Source: Minwuia sp.
Lineage (GTDB): Bacteria; Pseudomonadota; Alphaproteobacteria; Minwuiales; Minwuiaceae
Reading direction: 5' to 3'
DNA: 64,000 nt
Assembly (NCBI GenBank): GCA_029210175.1
Contig: JARGPL010000009.1
Coordinates: 62,001 to 126,000 of the forward strand
Of the stretch, positions 52,611 through 61,894 are shown in pieces (the first letter of the stretch is position 1; each line of letters starts with the position of its first letter). The position numbers and the translations under genes are program-made. The notes under the pieces are model-generated. The model was not told the origin of the DNA and did not search any database. It was given only the letters and a program-made list of their open reading frames with translations.

Positions 52611-53045
52611 TCAGTTCAGTGGCTGATCGCCGAGAGGTTGTTCGGACAGGCATGCCTTTACCCTGATGCCGTTTGGTGCGCGCGTGTCGTTGGCCATCTC
52701 GGTCAGCCAGGCGCGTATCGCGGCGCCATGGGCCGGGGATTCGAACAGCAGGGCCGTACCGTTGTGACGATGTGCAACAACGGCTGCGCGGGCGTTCCTC
52801 AGGAACAGGCCGACACTGACCTCCACCACCGTGCCTGTCGCAACCGGCATGGCGGGCTCGAAGAACAGACCACCGTCAGAGACATCAACTGCGATACGTG
52901 ACTGGGGCGCAGTCTCCGACAGCTCACGGACCTTGATCGGCAGGTTGACCGCGAACCGCACGTGCGCCCGGCGCAGCTGCGGCGGGGGGCGGAAGAGCAG
53001 GTGAAACTGACGGGCGCGGCGCAACACGTTCTGGAACAGGCTCAT
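52611..53045 (-). CDS. PilZ-domain-like protein
   Basis: A 144-residue cytoplasmic protein. It has RRAHVRFAVNLPIKVREL and the following VDVSDGGLFFEPAMPVATGT, like the RxxxR and (D/N)xSxxG motifs of PilZ domains, which bind cyclic-di-GMP. The first arginine motif is imperfect (RRAHVRF), so ligand binding is not assured. A similar, smaller gene lies 139 bp upstream on the same strand; the two may be an old duplication. No effector domain is fused to it. Confidence 0.75.
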   Translation of the reverse strand: MSLFQNVLRRARQFHLLFRPPPQLRRAHVRFAVNLPIKVRELSETAPQSRIAVDVSDGGLFFEPAMPVATGTVVEVSVGLFLRNARAAVVAHRHNGTALLFESPAHGAAIRAWLTEMANDTRAPNGIRVKACLSEQPLGDQPLN

Positions 53046-53184
53046 TCAGGGATTCCGTCGGTCAGCTTGATCAATGCCCTGATCATCGGGGCAGCTGATG
53101 AATCTGTGGTTAACGTCGCCGACCTGTGATCATCCCGGCTCGCGGCATCCGCCTGCTTGCCTTGTGGCAACCGGCAACGCCGGA

Positions 53185-53568
53185 TCAGCTGGTCGGGCCA
53201 ACTCCGCTTCGGCCCTCTGCCCGGGCGCACAGCAAGGCTGCGAACCTGCGGCCCATCTCGGCATCGGCAAAGGCAACCGCTGTCCCCTCCGGCCGTTGTC
53301 CGGCGATGACTGCCGGCACCTGACCCAGGAACTGGTCCGTCGTCAGGAAGACATGCTCGCTGACAGAGCCGTAGAGGTTCGGCTTCACCAGCATGCCGCT
53401 GTCGGATACGTCGATGGCCAGGGAAGGGCCTTCAGGATCGTTACGGAACCGGGAAATGGTGACAGGCAACCTGACAGGATAACGGGCGCTGCGGCGGCGT
53501 TCGCCCGCACCTGCGCTCCGGTCGCCACCGCGCCACCACTTGCTGTTGAATCGTGCCAATGTCCACAT
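53185..53568 (-). CDS. PilZ-domain protein
   Basis: A 127-residue protein with a clear PilZ signature: ERRRSARYPVRLPVTISRFR (RxxxR type) and then AIDVSDSGMLVKPNLYGSVS, the DxSxxG motif. It probably binds cyclic-di-GMP and acts in the cytoplasm on motility, secretion or envelope functions. The ATG at 53568 is used; a TTG five codons upstream extends the frame, and neither has a strong ribosome site. It lies upstream of the second PilZ-like gene on the same strand. Confidence 0.82.
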   Translation of the reverse strand: MWTLARFNSKWWRGGDRSAGAGERRRSARYPVRLPVTISRFRNDPEGPSLAIDVSDSGMLVKPNLYGSVSEHVFLTTDQFLGQVPAVIAGQRPEGTAVAFADAEMGRRFAALLCARAEGRSGVGPTS

Positions 53569-53684
53569 GGGTATCGTTGGCAAGCAATCACGATGCCAAA
53601 CAGACCAGCCGTCATCGGTAGGCGGCCATGCGGTGCGGGACAGGCTGCCCGTTCATGGCCGCCTGTCCCTGAAAGCCGAAGGTA

Positions 53685-54293
53685 TCAGGCCCGCGCGGTT
53701 GGCCGCGAAGTCACGCGTTTCCACCAGGCGGTGAGATTCTCCAGTTCCTCGGGAATGCTCAGCTTCACACCCTTGCCGAGCAGGATGCCGCACTGCAGCG
53801 TGATGTCGGCTGCGGTGTAGTCGTCGGTGGCCAGGAATTCCCTGTCCTTCATGTGCTTGTCGAAGATGACCATGTTGGCCAGTGTCTTGGCGTGGCATGA
53901 CTCGCCCCAGCCCTTGTGCTGTTCCAGACGTCCGATCCAGAAATCGCTGGTGTGCTGAAAGCACTGGGCAGTGGGATAGAGGATCTCCAGCTCGGCCCGT
54001 CGGCTCCACATTTCGACCTGTGCCTTTTCGAGGGACGTGCGCCCGAACATCGGCGGCTCGGGGTTCTCTTCCTCGAAGTAGCGGCAGATGGCCATGGATT
54101 CGGTCAGAACCGTGCCGTCGTCCAGCTCCAGGGTCGGCAACTTGCCAAACGGATTGATCTTGAGGAATTCAGGCTGGCTGTTTTCCTTCTTCATCATGTC
54201 GATGGCCTGCGTCGGCACTTCAATGCCTTTTTCAGCCAGATAGATACGTACGCGGCGGGTGTTCGAACCCCCGGCCAGATCATAGAGTTTCAT
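53685..54293 (-). CDS. Glutathione S-transferase family protein
   Basis: A 202-residue GST. The thioredoxin-fold N-terminus is MKLYDLAGGSNTRRVRIYLA, the cis-Pro and glutathione-contact part is NPFGKLPTLELDDGTVLTES, and the C-terminal helical domain holds FIATDDYTAADITLQ-like sequence (ATDDYTAADITLQCG). Ser or Asn rather than Cys lies at the catalytic position. It stands alone between the PilZ genes and the DUF4159 operon. Substrate unknown; detoxification is the default assumption. Confidence 0.88.
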   Translation of the reverse strand: MKLYDLAGGSNTRRVRIYLAEKGIEVPTQAIDMMKKENSQPEFLKINPFGKLPTLELDDGTVLTESMAICRYFEEENPEPPMFGRTSLEKAQVEMWSRRAELEILYPTAQCFQHTSDFWIGRLEQHKGWGESCHAKTLANMVIFDKHMKDREFLATDDYTAADITLQCGILLGKGVKLSIPEELENLTAWWKRVTSRPTARA

Positions 54294-54368
54294 TGTGGTT
54301 TCTCCCCAGTTGATTGTTCTCTGTCTTGGTTCGGTCGGCCTCTAGGTCCCGCGCCGTGCCACGTGGTT

Positions 54369-56453
54369 CTACTGTCCCTCGCGGCGCCAGCAGGCCAGCA
54401 GAAGTACAAGCAGCAGCAGCAAGACAGCCAGCGGCGGCGCCAGCGGTGTTGTCTTCAGACCGGCCACGTCGAATGCGTCGTTGCGCACCAGCCCGACCCA
54501 GGTGCTGCCTGCGGCCTGCCGCCCGGGCAGCACGCGGCGGATATCGGGTTCGCCATGACGGGCCAGACGAATGGTGCCACCACCCGTTGCCTCGACAAAG
54601 GGGCGCAGGTGTCTGTCGGTGGAGACGAGGTCGGAGAATTCCACGGGATTGAGATTGCCGAGCACGGCAATCGTGCTGCGTGTCCCGTCACTGACGCGAT
54701 AGAGCCCGGCGACATTCAGGTCGATGCGGCCAAAGTCGATGCCATCCCGCCCCTCAGTCAGATCAAGGCTCCGGGGCGTGCCATCGGGGCCGGTGATGAC
54801 AACAGGCGGCTGACCGGTATCAAGCGACCGGCGGGTGATCTTCAGGGTCGCGCCCTCAATCTCCGCGGTCAGGCTTTCCTCTTCCAGCGCCGGTTCCTGC
54901 ATCAGCCAGTGCGCGGTGCGGCGCATGATCTCGGCTTGTGGGCCACCGCCTTCCAGACCGCGCGACCAGAGCCAGCCGTGATCGGACAATATCTGCGCCA
55001 CGCGGCCTTCACCGACGCGATCCAGCACCAGCAGGGGTTTCTGATCAGGTCCGTGCATCAGCACGTCCGCATCATCGACAGTGACATCCACCGCCCGGAA
55101 CCAGCGCCCCCAGGGCTGCTGCGATGGTCCGGGTTCCAGTCCGGCGGTTACCGGATGACGCTTGCCGGTCTCCGACAGGGCAGGTCGGAAGCCCCTGGTC
55201 GTGACCTCGCCTGTGGGCACACCTGGCAGGATCTGGCGCAGCGGTGTGCGGTAGATGCTGGCCGGGCCTGCGAAAGAAGGTCCGGCGGCGTTCAGCAACG
55301 CGCCTCCCTCCAGCACGTAGGTCGCGATATTCTCCAGATAGGTAAAGTGCAGTACGCCGCGCCGCCAGAACCGATCAAAGATGATCAGGTCGAATTCGTG
55401 CAGCTTGATCTCGAACAGTTCCCGGATCGGGAATGCGATCAGCGCCAGCTCATGGATGGGTGTCGAATCCTGCTTCTGGGGTGGCCGCAGGATGGTGAAG
55501 TGCACCAGATCCACCGCCGGATCGGCCTTCAGCAGGTTGCGCCACGCACGCTCCCCCGGATAGGGCTCACCTGATACCAGCAGGACCCGCAGCCGATCCC
55601 GCACACCGTTGACGGTGATTGCGGCACGATTGTTCTCCGCCGTCAGTTCGCCCGGAACGGCCTCGGCCTCGAACTCGATGAGGTTGTGGCCGCCATGGGT
55701 GATATCGACCGGCAGCACGACCTCTCGCCCGACCGGCACGATCCGGGTTTCGATGACTTCGCCATCCCGGCGGATCGTGACGCGGGCGATGGCCTCCTGG
55801 GCGCTGCTGCCCTGATCATGAACGATGATCGCCGTTTCCGCCGACTGATCCACGACAGTGAATGTCGGGGCGTTGATGATCTCTATCCTGCGGTCCCGCT
55901 CGGAAACCTCTCCCGTCAGCAGAACATGCAGCGGACCGGGCAAGGTGCCCTCTGCCGGGGTGTCCCCCACGGCCAGACGCGGCAGGTCATGAACCTGACC
56001 GTCGGTGATCAGGATGACACCTGCTGTCCGCTCTGCCGGGACACCCTCCAGCCCGCGCCGGATGGCGCTGACCAGATGCGTGCCATCGGCGGGGCCGCCG
56101 CTGTCAGGCCCGGCCTCCACCACGCGCACATCCAGACCTGCCTGACCATCCAGGTCGCCAAGCAGGGCGGTGAGCGCCACGTCGGTCTGGTCGGCACGGC
56201 GGTCGAGGGACTGGCTGGCGCTGCGGTCGACGACGACAAGTGCCACGTCATCGTGGTAGCGCCGTTCCTCCTCCAGCAGGGTCGGGCCTGCGAGCACGCC
56301 GAACAGGATGGTCAGCAGCAGGAACCGGATTGCCGTGCCACGCGCCCGTCGGAACAGGCCGAACAGGACAAGCAGCACCGCCAGAATGGCCAATGGTGTC
56401 AGGATCGACAGCGGTATCAGCGGTTCGAATGCGATCTGCACGCCATCCAGCAT
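54369..56453 (-). CDS. Membrane protein with vWA/glutamine-amidotransferase-like regions, last gene of MoxR operon
   Basis: A 694-residue protein. Two N-terminal helices (ILTPLAILAVLLVLFGLF and IRFLLLTILFGVLAGPTLL) and a C-terminal helix (LAPPLAVLLLLLVLLLACW) anchor a large periplasmic or cytoplasmic body. Near residue 70 DVALVVVDRSASQS and GVILITDGQVHDLP form a degenerate vWA-like domain. The middle part (RVLLVSGEPYPGERAWRNLL, FDLIIFDRF, NIATYVLEGGALLNAAGPSF) resembles class I glutamine-amidotransferase-like folds without a clear catalytic triad. It starts 3 bp after the BatA/DUF4159 gene, so the two products probably form one complex. No enzymatic role is established. Confidence 0.8.
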   Translation of the reverse strand: MLDGVQIAFEPLIPLSILTPLAILAVLLVLFGLFRRARGTAIRFLLLTILFGVLAGPTLLEEERRYHDDVALVVVDRSASQSLDRRADQTDVALTALLGDLDGQAGLDVRVVEAGPDSGGPADGTHLVSAIRRGLEGVPAERTAGVILITDGQVHDLPRLAVGDTPAEGTLPGPLHVLLTGEVSERDRRIEIINAPTFTVVDQSAETAIIVHDQGSSAQEAIARVTIRRDGEVIETRIVPVGREVVLPVDITHGGHNLIEFEAEAVPGELTAENNRAAITVNGVRDRLRVLLVSGEPYPGERAWRNLLKADPAVDLVHFTILRPPQKQDSTPIHELALIAFPIRELFEIKLHEFDLIIFDRFWRRGVLHFTYLENIATYVLEGGALLNAAGPSFAGPASIYRTPLRQILPGVPTGEVTTRGFRPALSETGKRHPVTAGLEPGPSQQPWGRWFRAVDVTVDDADVLMHGPDQKPLLVLDRVGEGRVAQILSDHGWLWSRGLEGGGPQAEIMRRTAHWLMQEPALEEESLTAEIEGATLKITRRSLDTGQPPVVITGPDGTPRSLDLTEGRDGIDFGRIDLNVAGLYRVSDGTRSTIAVLGNLNPVEFSDLVSTDRHLRPFVEATGGGTIRLARHGEPDIRRVLPGRQAAGSTWVGLVRNDAFDVAGLKTTPLAPPLAVLLLLLVLLLACWRREGQ

Positions 56454-56456
56454 GGT

Positions 56457-59195
56457 CTACTGCCCCAATCTGTCGAGGATGGCAGGCAGGTGCACCTGAT
56501 CGGACTTGTAGTTGCCGGTCAGCGCGTACATCACCAGATTGATGCCGAACCGAAAGGCCATTTCCCGCTGCCGCCGGTTGCCACCGCTCAAGGCGGCCAC
56601 CGGGCGACCGTCGCGATCCATGGCCCAGGCCGCAGCCCAGTCGGCACCGCCGATCAGCAAGGGCGAGACACCGTCGTTGGCACGCGCATTCAGTTGCTCA
56701 ACCCAGACCCTGTCGGACGGATATCGCCCGGGAAAACTCTGCGTCAGATAGAAAGACCGGGTCAGTACATGACCTTCCTTGACGAGTTCCAGCGGCCCGA
56801 TGTCGACCCGCGCGAGCAACTGGCGCAGGCGCGCGGTTCCCGGACTGGTCTGACTGCGGCCCAGCTGCGGCCCGCCCGCATCGCGGGTATCGAACAGCAC
56901 CACGCCGCCGGTCTTCAGGTATCGGTCCAACCGCCTGATCGCCTCATCGGACAGGGCAGGCTGACTGGCGACCATGGGCCAGTAGACCAGCGGATAGAAG
57001 ATCAACTCATCGCGTTCCACATCCAGGGCGACAGGCGTGTCCGGTTCGACGGATGTCCGCGCGCGCATCATCTCGCTGAGGCCGAACATGCCTGCCGCGG
57101 ACATGCGATCGACCCGCTCATCCCCGGTCAGCACATAGGCAAGCCGGGTGTTGAGTGCAGCATCGATGACACCGGGGTCCACGCCGGCTTCGGCATCCTG
57201 GGCGCGGACGTCACTCGGAACCAGCAAGCCCGCGGCCAGCATCAGCGGCAGGGCATGGGCCAGGCGGCGCATGTTGAGCATGCCTCGCAGCGCCAATGCG
57301 ATCAGCGCATCGGCGAGCAACAGGACAAGCGCTGAAACCAGCAGCCATGGTCCCAGATCCCGCTCCGGCGTTGCACCTGTCACGCCCTGGACGACACCGC
57401 CCGGCAGAGCAGCAAGCGGTTCGGGCGGTGGTGCGGCAGAGCCGACATTGAGCGCACGCAGGGTCGGATCCTCCCCATAAAGCCCCGGCGGGTGATCCGG
57501 TCCGACCCGCATGGTGGCCAGATCAGCCTCCGCCAGTGGCCGGGTGCCGATCCGCGGCTCGCTGCGTCGACCCAGACCATCCAGCGCGCTTTGCGCGGCG
57601 AGCAGACGCTGCGTATCGGAACTGTCAGCACTGATGCCGACCGATAGCGAACTCAGCCGACGCAACATCTCCACGAACAGGCCGGAAATCGGCAGGTTCG
57701 ACCAGCCCGTGTTCGCTGTTGTGTGGAACAGCACCAGCCAGCCGTCACCGCGTCGTTCTGCGGTGACCAGCGGGGTTCCGTCCACCAGGCTGGCCCAGGT
57801 TCTTTCGGGCAGGTCGAGAGTAGGCTCGGCCAGCACCTGACGCTGAATGGTGACGTCGCGCGGGATGGCCAGGCCAGCAAATGGACTGTTGTCGGGGAAG
57901 GCGGCGAGGCGGGCCGGTTCTGCCCAGCTCATCGTACCCTCCAGACTGCGCCCGCCGGATCGCAGGTCAACGGGCACCAGATCGCTGGCATTGTCTGCCA
58001 GCTTCGGCCCGGCAAAGCGTACCAGCACGCCACCCTTCTCGATCCAGTCGGCGAGCCGCAGCCGGTCACCATCCACCCACCGTCCCACATCGGGCAGCAT
58101 CATGATCGAAAGCGCGGTGTCGAGCAGGTCGCTGATGCTGCCTTCGCGCAGTTCGGCGAAGGGCTGCAACGCGCGCTTCAGAAAATAGAGATCAGCGAGC
58201 AGCGGCTGGGCCTGATCCTGTGTCTGTGCTCCGGCAAGGCCCACGCGAAACCGGCGCAGGCCTGAATCGATCAGGCTTACCGTGCCCGCGCTCTGACGTC
58301 CCTCCACCTCGACACGCTCGATGGCGTTCATGGCCTCCAGCGGCAGATCTTCGCTGAAGGTCACGCTGCGCTCCCCCGGGGCGAAAACCACATCACGGCG
58401 AAACAGCACGCCACCGCCTGCACCGGTCGCGCGCAGGGCAAGGCGCTCTTCCTGGGCCGAACTGTCACGTTCCACCGCAACCTCCAGCCGCGTGCCGCTG
58501 CTGGCTGGCGGGCGCACCAGCATCACACTGCTGACCGGGTCACGCCGCAGTACGGTCAGACCCCCCAGGCGTCGGGCGGTCTCGATCAGATCGGCGTCAG
58601 CATCGGACGCAACACCATCGCTGAGCCAGTAGACGTTGGCAGATCCCGGAAGGGTCAGGTCACCCAGTGCGGTGATCGCGGCTGCACGGTCCGGCGCCCA
58701 GGCACGGGGCACCATGCCGCCGATGGAGGCCAGCGCCTCCTCTGCCGTACCCAGACGGGCGATCGGTGCGGTGTTGTCCACAGGTCGGGCTGTCCGCAGC
58801 ATCACCACATTGCGGTCCTGGCGTCGTGCCCGGCGGGCGATATCGGTCATGCTCTCGACCTGCGCGTCCCAGTGCTGCGCGGCGGCCCAGCCGTCATCGA
58901 CGATCAGCACGACAGGGCCGGAGCCGTCAAAGCTGCTGCCCGGATTGATCACGGGGCGTGCAAGTGCAATGACAATCAGCGCCGCGATCAGCAGACGCAG
59001 CAGCAACAGCCACCAGGGCGTGCGCGCCGGGGTCTCATCGGTGCGGGCCATGTCGAAGATCAGGCGTGCAGGCGGAAAGGAAACAAACTCCGGCGCAGGC
59101 GGGGTGGCGCGCAGCAACAGCCAGATGACCGGCAGGACCGCAAGCCCCAGCAGCAGCCAGGGATGGGCAAATGTCATGGCGGCCAAGGCGCTCAT
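56457..59195 (-). CDS. BatA N-terminal plus DUF4159 membrane protein
   Basis: A 912-residue protein. It opens with the aerotolerance-regulator N-terminal domain (MTFAHPWLLLGLAVLPVIWL, then a second helix LLLLRLLIAALIVIALARPV) and a vWA-like part (GPVVLIVDDGWAAAQHWDAQ). Another membrane helix lies near residue 640 (LVSALVLLLADALIALALRG). The C-terminal ~220 residues match DUF4159: NTRLAYVLTGDERVDRMSA, LKTGGVVLFDTRDAG and MAFRFGINLVMYALTGNYKS. Its ATG overlaps the stop of the DUF58 gene. Together with MoxR and DUF58 it forms a widely conserved but poorly understood chaperone-like module at the membrane. Confidence 0.88.
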   Translation of the reverse strand: MSALAAMTFAHPWLLLGLAVLPVIWLLLRATPPAPEFVSFPPARLIFDMARTDETPARTPWWLLLLRLLIAALIVIALARPVINPGSSFDGSGPVVLIVDDGWAAAQHWDAQVESMTDIARRARRQDRNVVMLRTARPVDNTAPIARLGTAEEALASIGGMVPRAWAPDRAAAITALGDLTLPGSANVYWLSDGVASDADADLIETARRLGGLTVLRRDPVSSVMLVRPPASSGTRLEVAVERDSSAQEERLALRATGAGGGVLFRRDVVFAPGERSVTFSEDLPLEAMNAIERVEVEGRQSAGTVSLIDSGLRRFRVGLAGAQTQDQAQPLLADLYFLKRALQPFAELREGSISDLLDTALSIMMLPDVGRWVDGDRLRLADWIEKGGVLVRFAGPKLADNASDLVPVDLRSGGRSLEGTMSWAEPARLAAFPDNSPFAGLAIPRDVTIQRQVLAEPTLDLPERTWASLVDGTPLVTAERRGDGWLVLFHTTANTGWSNLPISGLFVEMLRRLSSLSVGISADSSDTQRLLAAQSALDGLGRRSEPRIGTRPLAEADLATMRVGPDHPPGLYGEDPTLRALNVGSAAPPPEPLAALPGGVVQGVTGATPERDLGPWLLVSALVLLLADALIALALRGMLNMRRLAHALPLMLAAGLLVPSDVRAQDAEAGVDPGVIDAALNTRLAYVLTGDERVDRMSAAGMFGLSEMMRARTSVEPDTPVALDVERDELIFYPLVYWPMVASQPALSDEAIRRLDRYLKTGGVVLFDTRDAGGPQLGRSQTSPGTARLRQLLARVDIGPLELVKEGHVLTRSFYLTQSFPGRYPSDRVWVEQLNARANDGVSPLLIGGADWAAAWAMDRDGRPVAALSGGNRRQREMAFRFGINLVMYALTGNYKSDQVHLPAILDRLGQ

Positions 59196-60130
59196 CCGCG
59201 CCCATTGCCCGAAATGGCCTGATACAACGCCAGCAATGCCGTCTGGGGTGGCTGGTCGGTGCGGTGCACGCCGTGGGTCCAGCCCGTGCTGCGGGCGATC
59301 TGGCGCAGGGCCACCTCGCGCTCATCAACGCGACGGGCAAATGTTTCACGCAGGTCTTCGGCACGGCCAATCAGCACGTTGCCCTCGCCCTCCGGCCCCT
59401 CGAAGCGGACGCGCCCCGAATAGGGCAGGCGATGTTCCGCCGGGTCCATGACCTGCAACAGGTGCCCCCCCACACCTGCCGCCGCAAATCGGCGCAGGAA
59501 GTCGCGCACGTCGTCGAGTGGTGTCAGGAAATCACCCACGAGGACCACTTGCGCGAAACGCGGCAGGTCTGCCGGTGGTGGCAGGCTGTGGTGATCCTCG
59601 ACAAGGCCCCGGCTGATCGCCAGGGCATAGTCTTCCAGCAAGGCCCGCGACGATCCAGGTGGGTTGTCGAGGCCCAGGAACGCGATCCGTTCACCGCCAC
59701 GCAGCAATAGTGACGCCAGCGCCATCAGCAACAGTGTCGCCCGGCGCAGCTTGCTCGTCTGGCCCAGATGGGACTGGAAATCCATTGATGCCGAGCCATC
59801 GCGCCAGAGCCAGACTGCCTGCGCCGCCTCCCATTCATTCTGCCGCACATAGGTCGGTACGCGCTTTGCCGACTGCCGCCAGTCGATGGCAGTCGCCGGA
59901 TCGCCCTGTTGATAGCGCCTGAACTGCCAGAAGCTCTCCCCCACACCGACGCGACGGCGGCCATGCACGCCCTGACTGACTGTCTGGGCGACGCGTTCTG
60001 CCGCCACAAGCAACGGCGGCATGGAATCAGCCAGGCGGTCAGCGCGATTGCGCAGCCGCGGGTCATAGCGGCTGGTGCGCCGGGGCGCATTGTCGCCCGT
60101 CTGCTTCAGGGTGCGTGGGGAAATCGCCAT
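59192..60130 (-). CDS. DUF58 domain protein of a MoxR system
   Basis: A 312-residue cytoplasmic or membrane-associated protein. The DUF58 core is GESFWQFRRYQQGDPATAID, followed by WRQSAKRVPTYVRQNEWEAA and a vWA-like WLWRDGSASMDFQS. Other conserved pieces are RATLLLMALASLLLRGGERI and QVVLVGDFLTPLDDV. It lies 11 bp after moxR and overlaps the next gene by ATGA. In other bacteria MoxR-DUF58-vWA sets are thought to mature or assemble protein complexes; the client here is unknown. Confidence 0.9.
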   Translation of the reverse strand: MAISPRTLKQTGDNAPRRTSRYDPRLRNRADRLADSMPPLLVAAERVAQTVSQGVHGRRRVGVGESFWQFRRYQQGDPATAIDWRQSAKRVPTYVRQNEWEAAQAVWLWRDGSASMDFQSHLGQTSKLRRATLLLMALASLLLRGGERIAFLGLDNPPGSSRALLEDYALAISRGLVEDHHSLPPPADLPRFAQVVLVGDFLTPLDDVRDFLRRFAAAGVGGHLLQVMDPAEHRLPYSGRVRFEGPEGEGNVLIGRAEDLRETFARRVDEREVALRQIARSTGWTHGVHRTDQPPQTALLALYQAISGNGRG

Positions 60131-60141
60131 GCGGGTCTGTT

Positions 60142-61137
60142 TCAGATCCGCTGGATCAGGCGCTGGATGATGTCTTCCACCGTGACCCCATCAGCGCGCG
60201 CGGCAAAGTTGACCGCCATGCGATGGCGCAGGATTGGTGGCGCAAGGGCGGCGATGTCATCGGCTGACGGCACGAAACGCCCGTCCAGCATGGCGCGGGC
60301 GCGGACTGCCAGCATCAATGCCTGGCTGGCGCGTGGACCGGGTCCCCAGGCGACATGCTCACGCACCTCGTCGACCTCGGTTTCTTCGGGGCGGCCATTG
60401 CGCACCAGCTTCAGAATGCTGTCCACCACCGTCTCCCCGACGGGCAGGCGACGCACCAGGCGCTGTGCATGCAGCAATTCATCCGCGCTCATCACCATGT
60501 CCGGTTCGGCCTCATCGGCACCGGTCGTGGCCAGAAGCATCCGCCGTTCCGCCTCCAGATCCGGATAGGGCACGTTCACCTGCATGAAGAAACGGTCGAG
60601 CTGCGCCTCCGGCAGGGGGTAGGTGCCTTCCTGTTCCAGCGGGTTCTGGGTCGCCAGAACGTGGAACGGTCGCGGCAGGTCATGGCGTTCCCCGGCCACG
60701 GAGACGTGATATTCCTGCATGGCCTGCAGCAACGCCGACTGGGTGCGCGGGCTGGCGCGGTTGATTTCGTCGGCCATCAGCAGCTGGCAGAAAACCGGCC
60801 CCTTGATGAAGCGGAAGCTGCGACGACCATTGTCACTTTCCTCAAGTACCTCGGAACCCAGAATGTCGGCAGGCATGACATCGGGGGTGAACTGCACCCG
60901 ACGGCTGTCCAGCGACATGACCTTGCCCAGCGTGACCACCAGTTTGGTCTTGGCCAGGCCGGGCACACCGATCAGCAGCACATGGCCGCCGGAAAACAGG
61001 GTGATCAGCGTTTCATCGATCACGGACTGCTGCCCGAAGATGACCTGTCCGATCGACTCGCGGATCTGCCGGGCCTTGGCGCCGAGCGTTTCCACTTCCT
61101 GGGCGAAGGCTTCGCCCGTTTCACTGACGTTTTGCAT
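60142..61137 (-). CDS. MoxR-family AAA+ ATPase
   Basis: A 331-residue AAA+ ATPase. Walker A is HVLLIGVPGLAKTKLVVTLG, Walker B is LLMADEINRASPRTQSALLQ, followed by sensor-1 FHVLATQNPLEQEGTYPLPE and the arginine-containing EAQLDRFFMQ. The ATG at 61137 begins MQNVSETGEAFAQEVETL; the further upstream in-frame codons would run into the divergent DUF1285 promoter and are rejected. It heads the operon moxR-DUF58-BatA/DUF4159-membrane protein. Confidence 0.94.
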   Translation of the reverse strand: MQNVSETGEAFAQEVETLGAKARQIRESIGQVIFGQQSVIDETLITLFSGGHVLLIGVPGLAKTKLVVTLGKVMSLDSRRVQFTPDVMPADILGSEVLEESDNGRRSFRFIKGPVFCQLLMADEINRASPRTQSALLQAMQEYHVSVAGERHDLPRPFHVLATQNPLEQEGTYPLPEAQLDRFFMQVNVPYPDLEAERRMLLATTGADEAEPDMVMSADELLHAQRLVRRLPVGETVVDSILKLVRNGRPEETEVDEVREHVAWGPGPRASQALMLAVRARAMLDGRFVPSADDIAALAPPILRHRMAVNFAARADGVTVEDIIQRLIQRI

Positions 61138-61267
61138 GTGCGGGAGTATATGGAGACCACGGCGGAGGACGAAACGAATTCCCGTGAGCAGGCGAAATTC
61201 TGTCGTTCGGGCTTTGCAATTGTGGCCGTGTGCTATCAAGTCCCCCCACATGTGAAGGAGTTTCATC

Positions 61268-61894
61268 GTGTCGGAGGCTGCCGTGCAGAAATCACATCTG
61301 GATATCGCCGATCTCGCCGAACGTCTGGAACAGGCCGCCGGGCGTGGCTACCCGCCGGTCGATCAATGGCACCCGGCGCATGAAGGCGTGATCGACATGC
61401 GGATCACGGCGGATGGCACGTGGCTGTATCAGGGGTCGCCGATCCAGCGGGCCGGGATGGTGAAGCTGTTCGCGACGGTGCTGCGCCGGGATGCGGACGG
61501 ACACCACTATCTCGTGACACCTGCGGAAAAACAGCGAATCACCGTGGATGTTGCGCCGCTGCACATCGTCGAGATGTTCCGCGAAGGGCATGGGGCGAAG
61601 CAGAAACTGGTCTTCCGCACCCTGACCGACGATATGGTGACCCTGGATGCCGATCATCCGCTGCGTGTCGATGTGGACCCGGAAACGGGCGAGCCAACAC
61701 CGCTGGTCGCGGTGCGGGGCCGCCTGATGGCGCTGATTGTCCGCGCGGTCTTCTATGATCTGGTGGATATTGCGGAGGAGCGCGAGATTGACGGCGTCAT
61801 GGTGCAGGGGGTGATGAGCAATGGCATGTTCCACATCATCGGCCGTCTGGATGGACAGCCGCATGATCAGCTCGTGGCGGACAGCGGCGCATGA
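61268..61894 (+). CDS. DUF1285 domain protein
   Basis: A 208-residue cytoplasmic protein. The DUF1285 signature is QWHPAHEGVIDMRITADGTW, with LYQGSPIQRAGMVKLFATVL and the following HHYLVTPAEKQRITVDVAP. Start is GTG at 61268, preceded by a GAAGGAG ribosome site. The gene is divergent from the moxR operon across a 130-bp gap. Its stop overlaps the ATG of the NUDIX gene, so the two are translationally coupled. Function unknown; structures of this family are known without a clear activity. Confidence 0.9.
   Translation: MSEAAVQKSHLDIADLAERLEQAAGRGYPPVDQWHPAHEGVIDMRITADGTWLYQGSPIQRAGMVKLFATVLRRDADGHHYLVTPAEKQRITVDVAPLHIVEMFREGHGAKQKLVFRTLTDDMVTLDADHPLRVDVDPETGEPTPLVAVRGRLMALIVRAVFYDLVDIAEEREIDGVMVQGVMSNGMFHIIGRLDGQPHDQLVADSGA

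Noticed and set aside
53046-53184. Possible small gene between the two PilZ-like genes
   Set aside because: Only short frames without ribosome sites or recognisable sequence are present.
55686-57335. 549-residue open frame antisense to the DUF4159 operon
   Set aside because: Glutamine- and histidine-rich translation without domains, crossing two real genes; shadow coding.
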